From Pseudomonas frederiksbergensis (GTDB taxonomy: Bacteria > Pseudomonadota > Gammaproteobacteria > Pseudomonadales > Pseudomonadaceae), in contig NZ_MOBR01000004.1 of the NCBI RefSeq assembly GCF_003732705.1, positions 62,001-126,000 of the forward strand: a stretch of DNA of 64,000 bases, in the 5' to 3' direction. This document shows positions 48,469 to 56,715 of the stretch, in pieces (the first letter of the stretch is position 1; each line of letters starts with the position of its first letter). The notes beneath the pieces are model-generated. The model was not told the origin of the DNA, did no database searches, and worked only from the letters and a program-made list of their open reading frames with translations. A program made the translations under genes and the position numbers.

Positions 48469-48837
48469 ATGAGCGAGCACCCTGCCGATCGCCGCCGCTT
48501 CAAACGTATCGCGTTCGATGCCAAAACCGACCTGAGCCAGGGGGAACTTACCTGGCCGGTGAAGCTGATCGACCTCTCGCTCAAGGGGGCGTTGATCGAA
48601 AAGCCCGAGCCGTGGCTGGGCAATCCGGATTGGCATTTCCTGCTCGATATTCATCTGAATACAGATGTCGAGATCAAGATGGATGTGACGTTGACCCACG
48701 ACGATCATGGTCAGCTCGGCTTCGTCTGCAAACACATCAGCCTGGAGTCCATCGAGCGTTTGCGGCGGTTGATTGAGTTCAACCTGGGCGATCCCGAGGA
48801 GCTGGAGCGCGAACTGGGTGCCTTGATCGAAGTCTGA
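48469..48837 (+). CDS. mapZ: MapZ, single-domain PilZ c-di-GMP receptor
   Basis: A 122-residue PilZ protein. The c-di-GMP-binding RxxxR is R9-R13 (RRFKR) and DLSLKG is at 35-40. The position between cstA and radA matches PA4608, known as MapZ, which binds the chemotaxis methyltransferase CheR1 when loaded with c-di-GMP. It thus links c-di-GMP (for example from MorA) to flagellar switching. Confidence 0.92.
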   Translation: MSEHPADRRRFKRIAFDAKTDLSQGELTWPVKLIDLSLKGALIEKPEPWLGNPDWHFLLDIHLNTDVEIKMDVTLTHDDHGQLGFVCKHISLESIERLRRLIEFNLGDPEELERELGALIEV

Positions 48838-48854
48838 AGCCACCCGCAATTCCA

Positions 48855-48947
48855 CTGTGGGAGCGAGCCTGCTCGCGAATGCGGTCGTGCATTCAACATT
48901 TAAGTCGACTGACAGACCGCTTTCGCGAGCAGGCTCGCTCCCACAAG
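48855..48947. repeat. REP doublet (REPIN), GTGGGAGCGAGCCTGCTCGCGAA flavour
   Basis: Inverted REP pair between the convergent mapZ and radA genes, starting 18 bases after the mapZ stop. Confidence 0.92.
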
Positions 48948-48958
48948 GGATTGGAGGG

Positions 48959-50326
48959 TTATTCGAAGAGTGCGTCGAGCGCCTGTTCCAGGCGGGTCAC
49001 GGCAATAATCTGCAACCCCGGCGGTGCTTCTTTCGGCGCGTTGCCCTTGGGCACGATGGCGCGCTTGAAGCCGTGCTTGGCTGCTTCTTTAAGGCGTTCC
49101 TGACCACTCGGCACCGGGCGCACTTCACCGGACAACCCGACTTCGCCAAACACCAGCAAATCATGGGGCAGCGGCTTGTTGCGCAGGCTCGACATCACCG
49201 CCGCCATCAGCGCCAGGTCCGAAGCGGTTTCCAGCACTTTCACCCCGCCGACCACGTTGAGGAACACGTCCTGATCGTGGGTCGGAATGCCACCGTGACG
49301 GTGCAACACCGCCAGCAACATGGCCAAGCGGTTCTGGTCCAGGCCCAACGTGACCCGGCGCGGGTTGGCCAGGTGACTGTCATCCACCAGCGCCTGCACC
49401 TCGACCAGCATCGGCCGCGTGCCTTCCCACGTCGCCATGACCACACTGCCCGGGACTTCTTCCTGAGCACGCGTAAGAAAAATCGCCGAAGGATTGGAGA
49501 CTTCTTTCAAGCCCTTGTCAGTCATGCCGAACACGCCGAGTTCGTTCACCGCACCGAAACGGTTTTTCACCGCCCGCAGCAGACGCAAACGCCCATCGGA
49601 TTCGCCTTCGAAATACAGCACGGTATCGACCATGTGTTCCAGAACACGCGGGCCGGCCAACGCACCTTCCTTGGTCACGTGGCCCACCAGGAAAATCGCC
49701 GTGCCGCTCTGCTTGGCGTAGCGCACCAGCAACGCCGCGCTTTCGCGGACCTGGGAGACGCCGCCGGGAGCCGATTGCAGTTGCTCGGTGAAAATCGTCT
49801 GGATCGAGTCGATCACCATGACCTTGGGCTTTTCCTGCCGGGCCGTGGCGATGATGGTTTCGATGCAGGTTTCGGTCATCACCCGCAGCTTGTCCTGGGG
49901 CAAACCGAGGCGACGGGCGCGCATGGCCACCTGTTGCTGGGATTCTTCACCGGTGACGTACAGCGCCGGCATGCTCTTGGCGAGGTTGCACAAGGTTTGC
50001 AACAAAATGGTCGACTTGCCGATGCCGGGATCACCACCGATCAACACCACCGAGCCGTCCACCAGACCACCACCCAGCACGCGATCGAGTTCGCTGGAGG
50101 CCGTGGAAAAGCGTGGAATCTCTTCGACACTGACTTCGGCCAGGGTCCGGATTTGTGCCTGCTGGCCGGTCCATCCGGTACGACCGCTGGGGGCCGCCGC
50201 CCCGCCGCTCTCGACCATGGTTTCGGTCAACGTGTTCCAGGCCCCGCACTCGCCGCACTGGCCGGCCCACTTGGGGAAGGTTGAGCCGCACTCGGTGCAG
50301 CCGTACATGCGCTTGGCCTTGGCCAT
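48959..50326 (-). CDS. radA: DNA repair protein RadA
   Basis: A 455-residue RecA-like branch-migration ATPase. The N-terminal C4 zinc finger (CTECGS and CGECGAW), Walker A GGDPGIGKST, the RadA-specific KNRFG motif and a C-terminal Lon-like domain (DLALMAAVMSSLRNKPLP) are present in order. The ATG at 50326 opens MAKAKRMYGC. Confidence 0.96.
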   Translation of the reverse strand: MAKAKRMYGCTECGSTFPKWAGQCGECGAWNTLTETMVESGGAAAPSGRTGWTGQQAQIRTLAEVSVEEIPRFSTASSELDRVLGGGLVDGSVVLIGGDPGIGKSTILLQTLCNLAKSMPALYVTGEESQQQVAMRARRLGLPQDKLRVMTETCIETIIATARQEKPKVMVIDSIQTIFTEQLQSAPGGVSQVRESAALLVRYAKQSGTAIFLVGHVTKEGALAGPRVLEHMVDTVLYFEGESDGRLRLLRAVKNRFGAVNELGVFGMTDKGLKEVSNPSAIFLTRAQEEVPGSVVMATWEGTRPMLVEVQALVDDSHLANPRRVTLGLDQNRLAMLLAVLHRHGGIPTHDQDVFLNVVGGVKVLETASDLALMAAVMSSLRNKPLPHDLLVFGEVGLSGEVRPVPSGQERLKEAAKHGFKRAIVPKGNAPKEAPPGLQIIAVTRLEQALDALFE

Positions 50327-50371
50327 CTGAACTCCCGGCAAAAACCGCGATGATAGCGCAGCCGGACGGGA

Positions 50372-50926
50372 TCAGCGCGGCGCAGCGTTTCGGATTTCAC
50401 CGCTGGCCAGACGCGCGGCGCTGTTGCCCTGCGGATCTTCGGCATTCAGGTCGGCGCCCTTGGCCTTGAGCGCATCCAGCAACTCGACACGGTTGAACAA
50501 CCCGGCATACATCGCCGCCGTCTGCCCGGCACCGTTGCGCTGATCGGGGCTGCAATTGGCCGCTAACAGGGTCCGGGCAATCTGCACTTCGCCTTTGAAA
50601 ATGGCGCCCATCAGCGCCGTGTTGCCACGCTGATCCTGAGCGCAAGCATCGGCGCCAGCGGCGAGCAAACGGTCCACGGCGGCAGTCTGGCCGTGATAGG
50701 CGGCCAGAATCAGTGCGGTGTAACCCTTGCCATCACGGGTATCGAGGGAGTAACCAGCCTCGATAAAAGTCTCGAGCATCGGCACATCGCCACGCCGGGC
50801 AGCATCGAAGTAGTAGTCCTGCAATTGGGCTTTCAGCGCGGCGGGGTCTTGCGAGACATCCGCCGTCGGCCCGGCAAACACGCTGAACGACAAACCGCTC
50901 AGCAACATACAAAAGAACAAACGCAT
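50372..50926 (-). CDS. ankB: AnkB, periplasmic ankyrin-repeat partner of catalase
   Basis: A 184-residue protein with a signal peptide (MRLFFCMLLSGLSFSVFA/G) and three to four ankyrin repeats: GYTALILAAYHGQ, GNTALMGAIFKGE, GQTAAMYAGLFNR. In P. aeruginosa AnkB, encoded just after katB, is needed for full KatB activity in the periplasm. Here it follows katB by 60 bases on the same strand. Confidence 0.92.
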   Translation of the reverse strand: MRLFFCMLLSGLSFSVFAGPTADVSQDPAALKAQLQDYYFDAARRGDVPMLETFIEAGYSLDTRDGKGYTALILAAYHGQTAAVDRLLAAGADACAQDQRGNTALMGAIFKGEVQIARTLLAANCSPDQRNGAGQTAAMYAGLFNRVELLDALKAKGADLNAEDPQGNSAARLASGEIRNAAPR

Positions 50927-50986
50927 GACAGGCTCCCCAGGTTTGACGGGGCCCCGGATGAGGCCCCGTGTTTCAGGCAAACGGGA

Positions 50987-52528
50987 TCAGTCGACCAGTT
51001 TGGCCGCCAGTGCCTTGACCCGCGCCAGGTCACCCTTGGCGACCTTGGTCACGCCGGTGCCATATTCCGGGTCGGCCTTATAGAGGAACGACAGCATGAT
51101 GTGCTTGCTCTCGTCGTCCGTGGTGGCGAGCGAGCCGCCGAAGCTGTCGATCAGGTCCTGGCGTTCTTTCTGGCTGAACGAGCGATACAGATCGCCGGCC
51201 TGCTTGAAGTTCTGCTCACGCTGGATCTTCGCCTGCTGGGTGCTGCCCGACAGGGCCGACTGGCTGTAGCGCGCGGTTTGCGGTTCTTCACGCGACAGCA
51301 AACGGCTTGGCTGGTAATTCACGCCGGTGCTACTGGCGCCGCTGTTCATTGCGCCGTCCTGATTACCGTTGTTCACGGCAACCTTTGGCGCATTGATCGG
51401 CAGTTGCAGGGCATTGGCGCCCAGGCGATACATTTGCGTATCGGCATACGAGAACACTCGGCCCTGTAATAAACGGTCTTCCGAAGGCTCAATGCCGGGA
51501 ACAAGATTGGCAGGCGCCATGGCAACTTGTTCGGTTTCCTGGAACACATTGGCCGGATTACGATTCAAGACCATTTGTCCAACTTTTCGCTCAGGTATAC
51601 CGGGCCAAATCTTGGTTGCATCCAAAGGATCGAAATCAAATTTGGACAAATCTTGCGGATTTACAACCTGAATGTACAAGTCCCACTTCGGGAAGTCGCC
51701 CTTGTTTATATGAGTAACCAAGTCATTAGTCATATGACTGTAGTCTTTACCTTGAACTTGGGTAACAGCCTGTGGATCGAGATTATTAATGCCCTGCAAA
51801 CTTTTCCAATGGAACTTTACATAGCGAACTTCACCTTTGGCATTCACCAACTTATAGGCGTGAACGCCATTACCGTCCATTTCCCGATAACTGGCAGGCG
51901 TACCGGAGTTGGAATACAACTCGGTCAAAGTACGCGTGGCTTCCGGCACATGGGAAAAGAAATCGAAACGACGGGAATCGTCGTCGAGGTTGGTGCGCGG
52001 ATCAGGTTTGAAAGCGTGGACCATGTCCGGGAACTTGATGGCGTCACGGATGAAAAAGGTCGGGAAATTGTTTCCCACCAGGTCCCAGTTGCCGTCCGCG
52101 GTGTAGAACTTGGTGGCAAAGCCCCGGGGGTCGCGCAGGGTTTCCGGGGAGTGGTTGCCATGCACCACCGCTGAAAAGCGCACAAACACCGGCGTGCTCT
52201 GGCCGCCGGCGAACACTGTGGCTTTGGTCAGGTCGCTGAGATCGTCGGTCACGGTGAAGGTGCCATGGGCGCCAGTCCCACGGGCATGCACCACGCGTTC
52301 AGGAATCCGTTCGCGGTCGAAACGCTGAAGTTTCTGGATCAGTTGCACGTCTTGCAGCAGCACCGGGCCCGTGGCGCCGGCGGTTTGCGAGTTCTGGTTG
52401 TCGCCGACGGCAGCACCGTTATCCCGGGTCAGGGTGGCGGCACTCACGGAAAAGGACAGCAGGCCGGCGCTCAAAACGCCCAGGGCGCGACGATGGGAAT
52501 AAGCCCCAAGGCCAAGGGAAGTTGTCAT
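50987..52528 (-). CDS. katB: Periplasmic catalase KatB
   Basis: A 513-residue mono-functional haem catalase. A signal peptide (SHRRALGVLSAGLLSFSVSA) precedes the mature N terminus. Catalytic His is in VVHARGTGAHG, Asn in DLVGNNFPTFF, and the haem-ligand Tyr in RVFSYADTQMYRLG. It has an internal stretch (about 51541-51960) with clearly lower GC and rare codons (including ATA and AAA/GGA runs), though the frame is intact. The ATG at 52528 has AGGA before it. It is likely induced by peroxide; an OxyR-like motif is upstream. Confidence 0.94.
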   Translation of the reverse strand: MTTSLGLGAYSHRRALGVLSAGLLSFSVSAATLTRDNGAAVGDNQNSQTAGATGPVLLQDVQLIQKLQRFDRERIPERVVHARGTGAHGTFTVTDDLSDLTKATVFAGGQSTPVFVRFSAVVHGNHSPETLRDPRGFATKFYTADGNWDLVGNNFPTFFIRDAIKFPDMVHAFKPDPRTNLDDDSRRFDFFSHVPEATRTLTELYSNSGTPASYREMDGNGVHAYKLVNAKGEVRYVKFHWKSLQGINNLDPQAVTQVQGKDYSHMTNDLVTHINKGDFPKWDLYIQVVNPQDLSKFDFDPLDATKIWPGIPERKVGQMVLNRNPANVFQETEQVAMAPANLVPGIEPSEDRLLQGRVFSYADTQMYRLGANALQLPINAPKVAVNNGNQDGAMNSGASSTGVNYQPSRLLSREEPQTARYSQSALSGSTQQAKIQREQNFKQAGDLYRSFSQKERQDLIDSFGGSLATTDDESKHIMLSFLYKADPEYGTGVTKVAKGDLARVKALAAKLVD

Positions 52529-52604
52529 AGGAGTTTCCTCTGATTTTATAAAGCGCATCCAGGTGCGCTCAACAGAGGCTAGTGACCGCCAGCCCAAAAC
52601 CTAA

Positions 52605-52630
52605 ATAGAAATGCCACACCGGGGCGATAG
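52605..52630. promoter_or_regulatory. katB: OxyR-like ATAG pair upstream of katB
   Basis: ATAG occurs at 52605-52608 and again at 52627-52630, exactly 22 bases apart as in the OxyR consensus, and within a GATAGG and AAATAG context. The intervening CTAT positions do not match. It lies 77-102 bases before the katB start. Confidence 0.4.
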
Positions 52631-52813
52631 GCAAAAGATGCTGGAAGGGCCGGTCTAGAGGGGGTAACCGCGCGCGAATGATGGCCTTTTGTAAACTTTC
52701 CGGCGTCGGGCCGGTCGATAGCAGGCAAACCATGTAAGCAGTTGTGTCGAGCGAGATGCGTTTTGCTGATTTACACTGCGTTCACCAACCTCATCTGTAA
52801 CAAGGAATAACCT

Positions 52814-53227
52814 ATGGGCGTGCTTAACGAGTTCAAGGCCTTCGCGGTCAAAGGCAATGTGGTCGACATGGCCGTCGGTATCATCATCGGCGCCGCGTTC
52901 GGCAAGATCGTTTCGTCGTTTGTCGGCGACGTGGTCATGCCGCCAATCGGCCTGTTGATCGGTGGGGTGGATTTCAGTGACCTGGCTATCACGCTCAAGG
53001 CCGCCGATGGCAACATCCCGGCGGTCGTGTTGGCGTATGGCAAGTTCATCCAGAGCATGATCGACTTCGTGATCGTCGCGTTCGCGATCTTCATGGGCGT
53101 CAAGGCCATCAATCGCCTGAAGCGCGAAGAGGCCGTCGCACCGACCCTGCCGCCAGTGCCGACCAAGGAAGAAGAGCTGTTGAGCGAGATCCGCGATCTG
53201 CTCAAGGCCCAGAACGACCGGCCTTGA
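52814..53227 (+). CDS. mscL: Large-conductance mechanosensitive channel MscL
   Basis: A 137-residue protein: [26 protein letters not shown] (start and TM1) and [21 protein letters not shown] (TM2), with a C-terminal helix bundle. A pentameric safety valve against osmotic downshock. The order katB-mscL-fpr is the PA4613-PA4615 order. Confidence 0.97.
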   Translation: MGVLNEFKAFAVKGNVVDMAVGIIIGAAFGKIVSSFVGDVVMPPIGLLIGGVDFSDLAITLKAADGNIPAVVLAYGKFIQSMIDFVIVAFAIFMGVKAINRLKREEAVAPTLPPVPTKEEELLSEIRDLLKAQNDRP

Positions 53228-53243
53228 AGACTGTATAGCAATG

Positions 53244-53274
53244 AAAAACGGCGCCTTCGGGGCGCCGTTTTTTT
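53244..53274. terminator. Bidirectional terminator between mscL and fpr
   Basis: Stem ACGGCGCC / GGCGCCGT with a 5-base TTCGG loop, A-run before and seven T after. The T-run overlaps the stop codon of fpr on the other strand, leaving almost no 3' untranslated sequence beyond it. Confidence 0.93.
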
Positions 53275-54049
53275 ACCAATAGTTTTCGACCGCCACCTGG
53301 CCGGGTCGCCGGCTAAGGCTGAGATTCATATCGCGCAGCTTGAGCAATTTGCGCGTGTCATCGATCATTTGCGGGTTGCCACAGATCATCACTCGCGAGT
53401 GCTCCGGCGTCAGCGCCACCCCGGCGGCCCGCTCCAGCTCGCCATTCTCAATCAGGGTGGTGATCCGTCCACTCAGGACACCTGGAACCTGCTCGCGGGT
53501 GACCGTCGGGATAAATTGCAGTTTGTGCGCATGCTCTGCCAGGTAGTCACGCTGCGCCAGCCCTGCGATCAGCTCCTGATAAGCCAGTTCCCGGCCTTCG
53601 CGCGCGCTGTAGACCAGGATGATGCGTTCGAATTTTTCCCATACCTCGAAATCCTGCAGGATCGACAGGAACGGCGCCACCCCGGTGCCTGTGGATAACA
53701 GCCAGAGATCACGACCATCGACGAACCGATCCAGGGTCAGATAGCCCGTGGCCTGCCGTTCCACCATCAGCGTATCCCCCACTTCCAGGCGACTCAGCTC
53801 ACCGGTGAACTCGCCTCCCGGCACGACAATGGAGAAGAACTCGAGAAACTCGTCATAGGGCGAAGAGACCATGGAATAGGCGCGCCACACCGTGCTGCCA
53901 TCCGTTTTGGTCACACCCAGACGAGCGAATTGCCCGGCGCGAAAACGAAAACCCGAGTCCCTGGTGGTGCGCAAGGTGAACAGGCTCGGGGTCAGTGGCT
54001 GAACGTCGAGCAGGGTCTGGCGCGTGAATTTTTCTGCACTGGCGGTCAT
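53273..54049 (-). CDS. fpr: Ferredoxin/flavodoxin-NADP+ reductase Fpr
   Basis: A 258-residue flavoprotein: RAYSMVSSPYD (FAD-binding RxYS), GDTLMVERQATGYLTLD, LLSTGTGVAPFLSILQ (NADP-binding) and VMICGNPQMIDDT with C-terminal NYW. This is the Pseudomonas FprB-like type. It transfers electrons between NADPH and ferredoxin for redox repair. GGAG lies before the ATG at 54049. Confidence 0.94.
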   Translation of the reverse strand: MTASAEKFTRQTLLDVQPLTPSLFTLRTTRDSGFRFRAGQFARLGVTKTDGSTVWRAYSMVSSPYDEFLEFFSIVVPGGEFTGELSRLEVGDTLMVERQATGYLTLDRFVDGRDLWLLSTGTGVAPFLSILQDFEVWEKFERIILVYSAREGRELAYQELIAGLAQRDYLAEHAHKLQFIPTVTREQVPGVLSGRITTLIENGELERAAGVALTPEHSRVMICGNPQMIDDTRKLLKLRDMNLSLSRRPGQVAVENYW

Positions 54050-54270
54050 GGGGCACTCCATTGAACAGGTGAAGCCAGTGTCCCGCAAAGCTGACGACTT
54101 AAACACCGGTGGTTTGTAGTGGCTTTAGCCAATGCCTCTTATTCTTATTAACTAAAACCCAACTAACGACATTAATATGCCAGCACCGCGCACATGATAT
54201 TGATATCGCGGTTCTAATGTCTCATCCGTTACGCCTGTGTTACATAAGAACCAGTTAGACACTTAGCGGC

Positions 54271-54284
54271 TTTATCAAGATCAA
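54271..54284. promoter_or_regulatory. ANR-like box upstream of the LuxR solo
   Basis: TTTATCAAGATCAA differs from TTGAT-N4-ATCAA at one position. It lies about 100 bases before the LuxR-type gene in an AT-rich gap. Confidence 0.4.
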
Positions 54285-54302
54285 AAAAATCCGAGCGCCT
54301 TA

Positions 54303-54318
54303 GTAGGAAGAGTCCTAC
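54303..54318. promoter_or_regulatory. 16-bp palindrome upstream of the LuxR solo
   Basis: GTAGGAAGAGTCCTAC has perfect 6-base arms around AGAG and lies 66-82 bases upstream of the gene's ATG. It is not a canonical las/rhl/lux box. A regulator, possibly the LuxR protein itself, could bind it. Confidence 0.5.
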
Positions 54319-54384
54319 AATCGTGACGTGCCGGATCCTGGATCCAAGTGGCACCCCAGAGGAACACGCGGATGGAGAAATCAA

Positions 54385-55098
54385 ATGGAAATGTGGAAGG
54401 AGTCACAGTTAAACCAACTGTCTTACACAAACGAAATCGATGTCGCATACCAGCTTTCACTGAACTTCATAAAAAATATCGGCTTTAAATTCTGTGCATT
54501 TTCAATAACTTCCAAAACCCTTGGTGCCCACGACCACACCCTTAATCGAAACAACTACCCCAAAGACTGGAACAGTCAATATGAACAAGATGAATTTAGC
54601 GCCATCGACCCAATAGTGGCCCACTGCAATCAATCCATGCTACCGATCCTGTGGACTGAAGACGTCTTTTCCAAGACGCCCCGGGTGTGGCAAGCCTTGA
54701 AACAGCAAGGCCTGCAGCATGGCTGGTCGCAATCGGTCCATGATGAGGAAAACGGCTTGTACAGCATTCTGAGTCTGGCCAGAAGCCACTGCCCGATTAC
54801 ACCTTTTGAACTGTATGAAAATCTTGGTTTTACGGTTTTTATCAGCCGTCATCTACACGCTTTGGCCACCCAGCATCTGCCCAAAAGAGCAGCAAAACCC
54901 AGCGCACCGCATCTATCACCACGAGAAGTCGAGGTATTGAAACTGTCGGCCGACGGCAAGACCGCATACGAGATCGCCAGGATCCTCAGCCTCAGCGAGC
55001 GGACGGTGAATTTCCATGTGCACCGGGCCATCGAGAAACTGGGGGTGTGTAACAAGACCGCTGCCGTGATCCAGGCGGTCAGGGCTGGCGCCTTCTGA
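54385..55098 (+). CDS. ppoR: LuxR-family quorum-sensing solo, PpoR-like
   Basis: A 237-residue regulator. The autoinducer domain keeps all five key residues at TraR spacing: W62, Y66, D75, P76, W90 (TraR W57, Y61, D70, P71, W85). The C-terminal LuxR HTH runs from LSPREVEVLKLSADGK to LGVCNKTAAVIQA. No luxI is seen in the window, so it is a solo. The position after mscL-fpr fits P. putida ppoR. The 5' half is AT-richer than the neighbours. The ATG at 54385 has GGAG seven bases upstream. The signal ligand, probably an AHL, cannot be told. Confidence 0.85.
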   Translation: MEMWKESQLNQLSYTNEIDVAYQLSLNFIKNIGFKFCAFSITSKTLGAHDHTLNRNNYPKDWNSQYEQDEFSAIDPIVAHCNQSMLPILWTEDVFSKTPRVWQALKQQGLQHGWSQSVHDEENGLYSILSLARSHCPITPFELYENLGFTVFISRHLHALATQHLPKRAAKPSAPHLSPREVEVLKLSADGKTAYEIARILSLSERTVNFHVHRAIEKLGVCNKTAAVIQAVRAGAF

Positions 55099-55176
55099 AA
55101 CGGGTGAGTTCAAAGAAAACCTGCGGGTAATCGAACAGAAAAAAACGTACCATTTGCGATCCTTCCTGAGTGTTGA

Positions 55177-55190
55177 CGTAAAACTTTACG
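55177..55190. promoter_or_regulatory. Palindrome CGTAAAACTTTACG upstream of rlmG
   Basis: Perfect 6-base arms (CGTAAA/TTTACG) around AC, overlapping a TTGACG that could be a -35. It is 82 bases before rlmG. The rest of the 55099-55271 gap shows no gene. Confidence 0.4.
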
Positions 55191-55271
55191 CCGAAGTCCA
55201 CTCGGTCGGTTCCGCCCGCCACATCGCCCCTGGGCCGCGGGACACTCGTTGATTATCCAGAGCCCCGCCCC

Positions 55272-56396
55272 ATGCCTTTGCTCGAAACATCGTTCGCCCA
55301 ACTCGACCTGATCCGCCAGCCCGAACAGCAGAACGAACCGCTACAAGCGTTCGATGCTGCCGACGAATACCTGCTCAATCATCTGGCGCAGCAGCAACCG
55401 ACAGCCGATGCGCGGGTATTGGTACTCAACGACAGTTTTGGCGCACTGGCCGCCAGCCTGGCGGGCAAGGTCCGGGTCACCAGCAGCGGCGACTCGTTCC
55501 TGGCGTTCCAGGGACTGGAAAAGAATCTGATCCGCAATGGCCTGGCGTTCGACGCGGTGCCAAGCGTGCCAGCCAATGAAGCCTTCGTCGGGCCGTTTGA
55601 CCGGGTGTTGATCCGGGTGCCAAAAACCCTCGCGTTGCTGGAAGAACAGCTGATTCGCCTGCAAGACCAGCTGGCGCCGGGCGCCCAGGTGATTGCGGCG
55701 GCAATGGTCAAGCATCTGCCGCGCGCCGCCGGAGATTTGCTGGAGCGCTACATCGGACCGGTACAAGCCTCGTTGGCGGTGAAGAAGGCGCGGTTGCTGA
55801 TTGCAACCTTTGAACCCAAAGCGCCGGCCGTCTCCCCTTACCCGTCCCGCTACCAACTCGACGAACCCGCGATCGAACTGCTCAACCACGCCAACGTGTT
55901 TTGCCGCGAAGGGCTGGATATCGGTACGCGCGCGTTTCTACCGCATTTGCCAAAAAACCTGGGCATGGCAAGGGTAGCCGACCTCGGTTGCGGTAACGGC
56001 GTGTTGGCCATCGCCAGTGCCCTGCAAAACCCTGATGCCCAATACACGCTGGTGGACGAGTCGTTCATGGCCGTGCAATCGGCCCGCGAAAACTGGCGCG
56101 CTGCGTTGAGTGAGCGCGAGGTCATCGTACGGGCCGGCGACGGCCTGGCCGGTCAGGAACCGCAGTCACTGGACGTGGTGCTGTGCAATCCGCCGTTTCA
56201 CCAGCAACAGGTGGTCGGCGATTTTCTCGCCTGGCGGATGTTCCAGCAGGCCCGGGAAGCGCTGGTAGTCGGCGGCGCGTTGTACATCGTCGGCAACCGT
56301 CACTTGGGTTATCACAGCAAGCTGGCGCGGTTGTTCCGCGGCGTCGAGCAAGTGGCGGCCACGCCGAAATTCGTCATTCTCAAAGCCCGCAAATAA
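55272..56396 (+). CDS. rlmG: 23S rRNA (guanine1835-N2)-methyltransferase RlmG
   Basis: A 374-residue enzyme with an N-terminal inactive methyltransferase-like half and an active C-terminal half. VADLGCGNGVLAIASA binds AdoMet, and NPPF at 306-309 is the N2-guanine methylation motif. It modifies G1835 of 23S rRNA. Matches PA4617. Confidence 0.94.
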   Translation: MPLLETSFAQLDLIRQPEQQNEPLQAFDAADEYLLNHLAQQQPTADARVLVLNDSFGALAASLAGKVRVTSSGDSFLAFQGLEKNLIRNGLAFDAVPSVPANEAFVGPFDRVLIRVPKTLALLEEQLIRLQDQLAPGAQVIAAAMVKHLPRAAGDLLERYIGPVQASLAVKKARLLIATFEPKAPAVSPYPSRYQLDEPAIELLNHANVFCREGLDIGTRAFLPHLPKNLGMARVADLGCGNGVLAIASALQNPDAQYTLVDESFMAVQSARENWRAALSEREVIVRAGDGLAGQEPQSLDVVLCNPPFHQQQVVGDFLAWRMFQQAREALVVGGALYIVGNRHLGYHSKLARLFRGVEQVAATPKFVILKARK

Positions 56397-56402
56397 CCCG
56401 GA

Positions 56403-56430
56403 CAAAAAAAACCCTCCGTCAGGAGGGTTG
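56403..56430 (-). terminator. Terminator of the cio operon
   Basis: On the minus strand the stem ACCCTCC / GGAGGGT is followed by eight T. On the plus strand it is followed by GTTGAGG, so it mainly stops minus-strand transcription, just before the rlmG stop. Confidence 0.85.
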
Positions 56431-56471
56431 AGGCCGTGCCACAAGGCATCGGGATGGGAATCTCGAGTGTT

Positions 56472-56639
56472 TCAGTGGGTGGTCAGACCCGCGGCATTCA
56501 TGAACATGCGCATCAGGCTGGCCACGATAAACAGGGCCACGACGCTGCCGGTCCAGATCATCGCCAGCCATCCGAGCCGCTGCCACAGCGGTTTTTTTTC
56601 GGCCTGTTCAATGTCGTGCAGGGTGGGTTTGGTGGACAT
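56472..56639 (-). CDS. DUF2474 small membrane protein of the cio operon
   Basis: A 55-residue protein starting MSTKPTLHDIEQAEKKPLWQ with one hydrophobic helix (WLAMIWTGSVVALFIVASLM). This is the DUF2474 family found next to cioAB and similar to CydX in size and place, so it probably stabilises the oxidase. It is separated from cioB by 76 bases that carry a REP. Confidence 0.9.
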   Translation of the reverse strand: MSTKPTLHDIEQAEKKPLWQRLGWLAMIWTGSVVALFIVASLMRMFMNAAGLTTH

Positions 56640-56680
56640 GTTTTCGATCCTCTCTTGAAGGGGATGGCGTCTGTGAGGAC

Positions 56681-56710
56681 GCCTTCGCGAGCAAGCTTCG
56701 CTCCTACAGG
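56681..56710. repeat. Single REP element inside the cio operon
   Basis: GCCTTCGCGAGCAAGCTTCG with CTCCTACAGG, an unpaired REP. It is preceded by a small hairpin GGCGTC/GACGCC at 56666-56683. It lies between cioB and the DUF2474 gene. Confidence 0.85.
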
Positions 56711-56715
56711 GGTTC

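Noticed and set aside
54229-54260. las/rhl-type box upstream of the LuxR solo
   Set aside because: CTG..CAG spacing on the minus strand does not fit the canonical 20-base lux box geometry.
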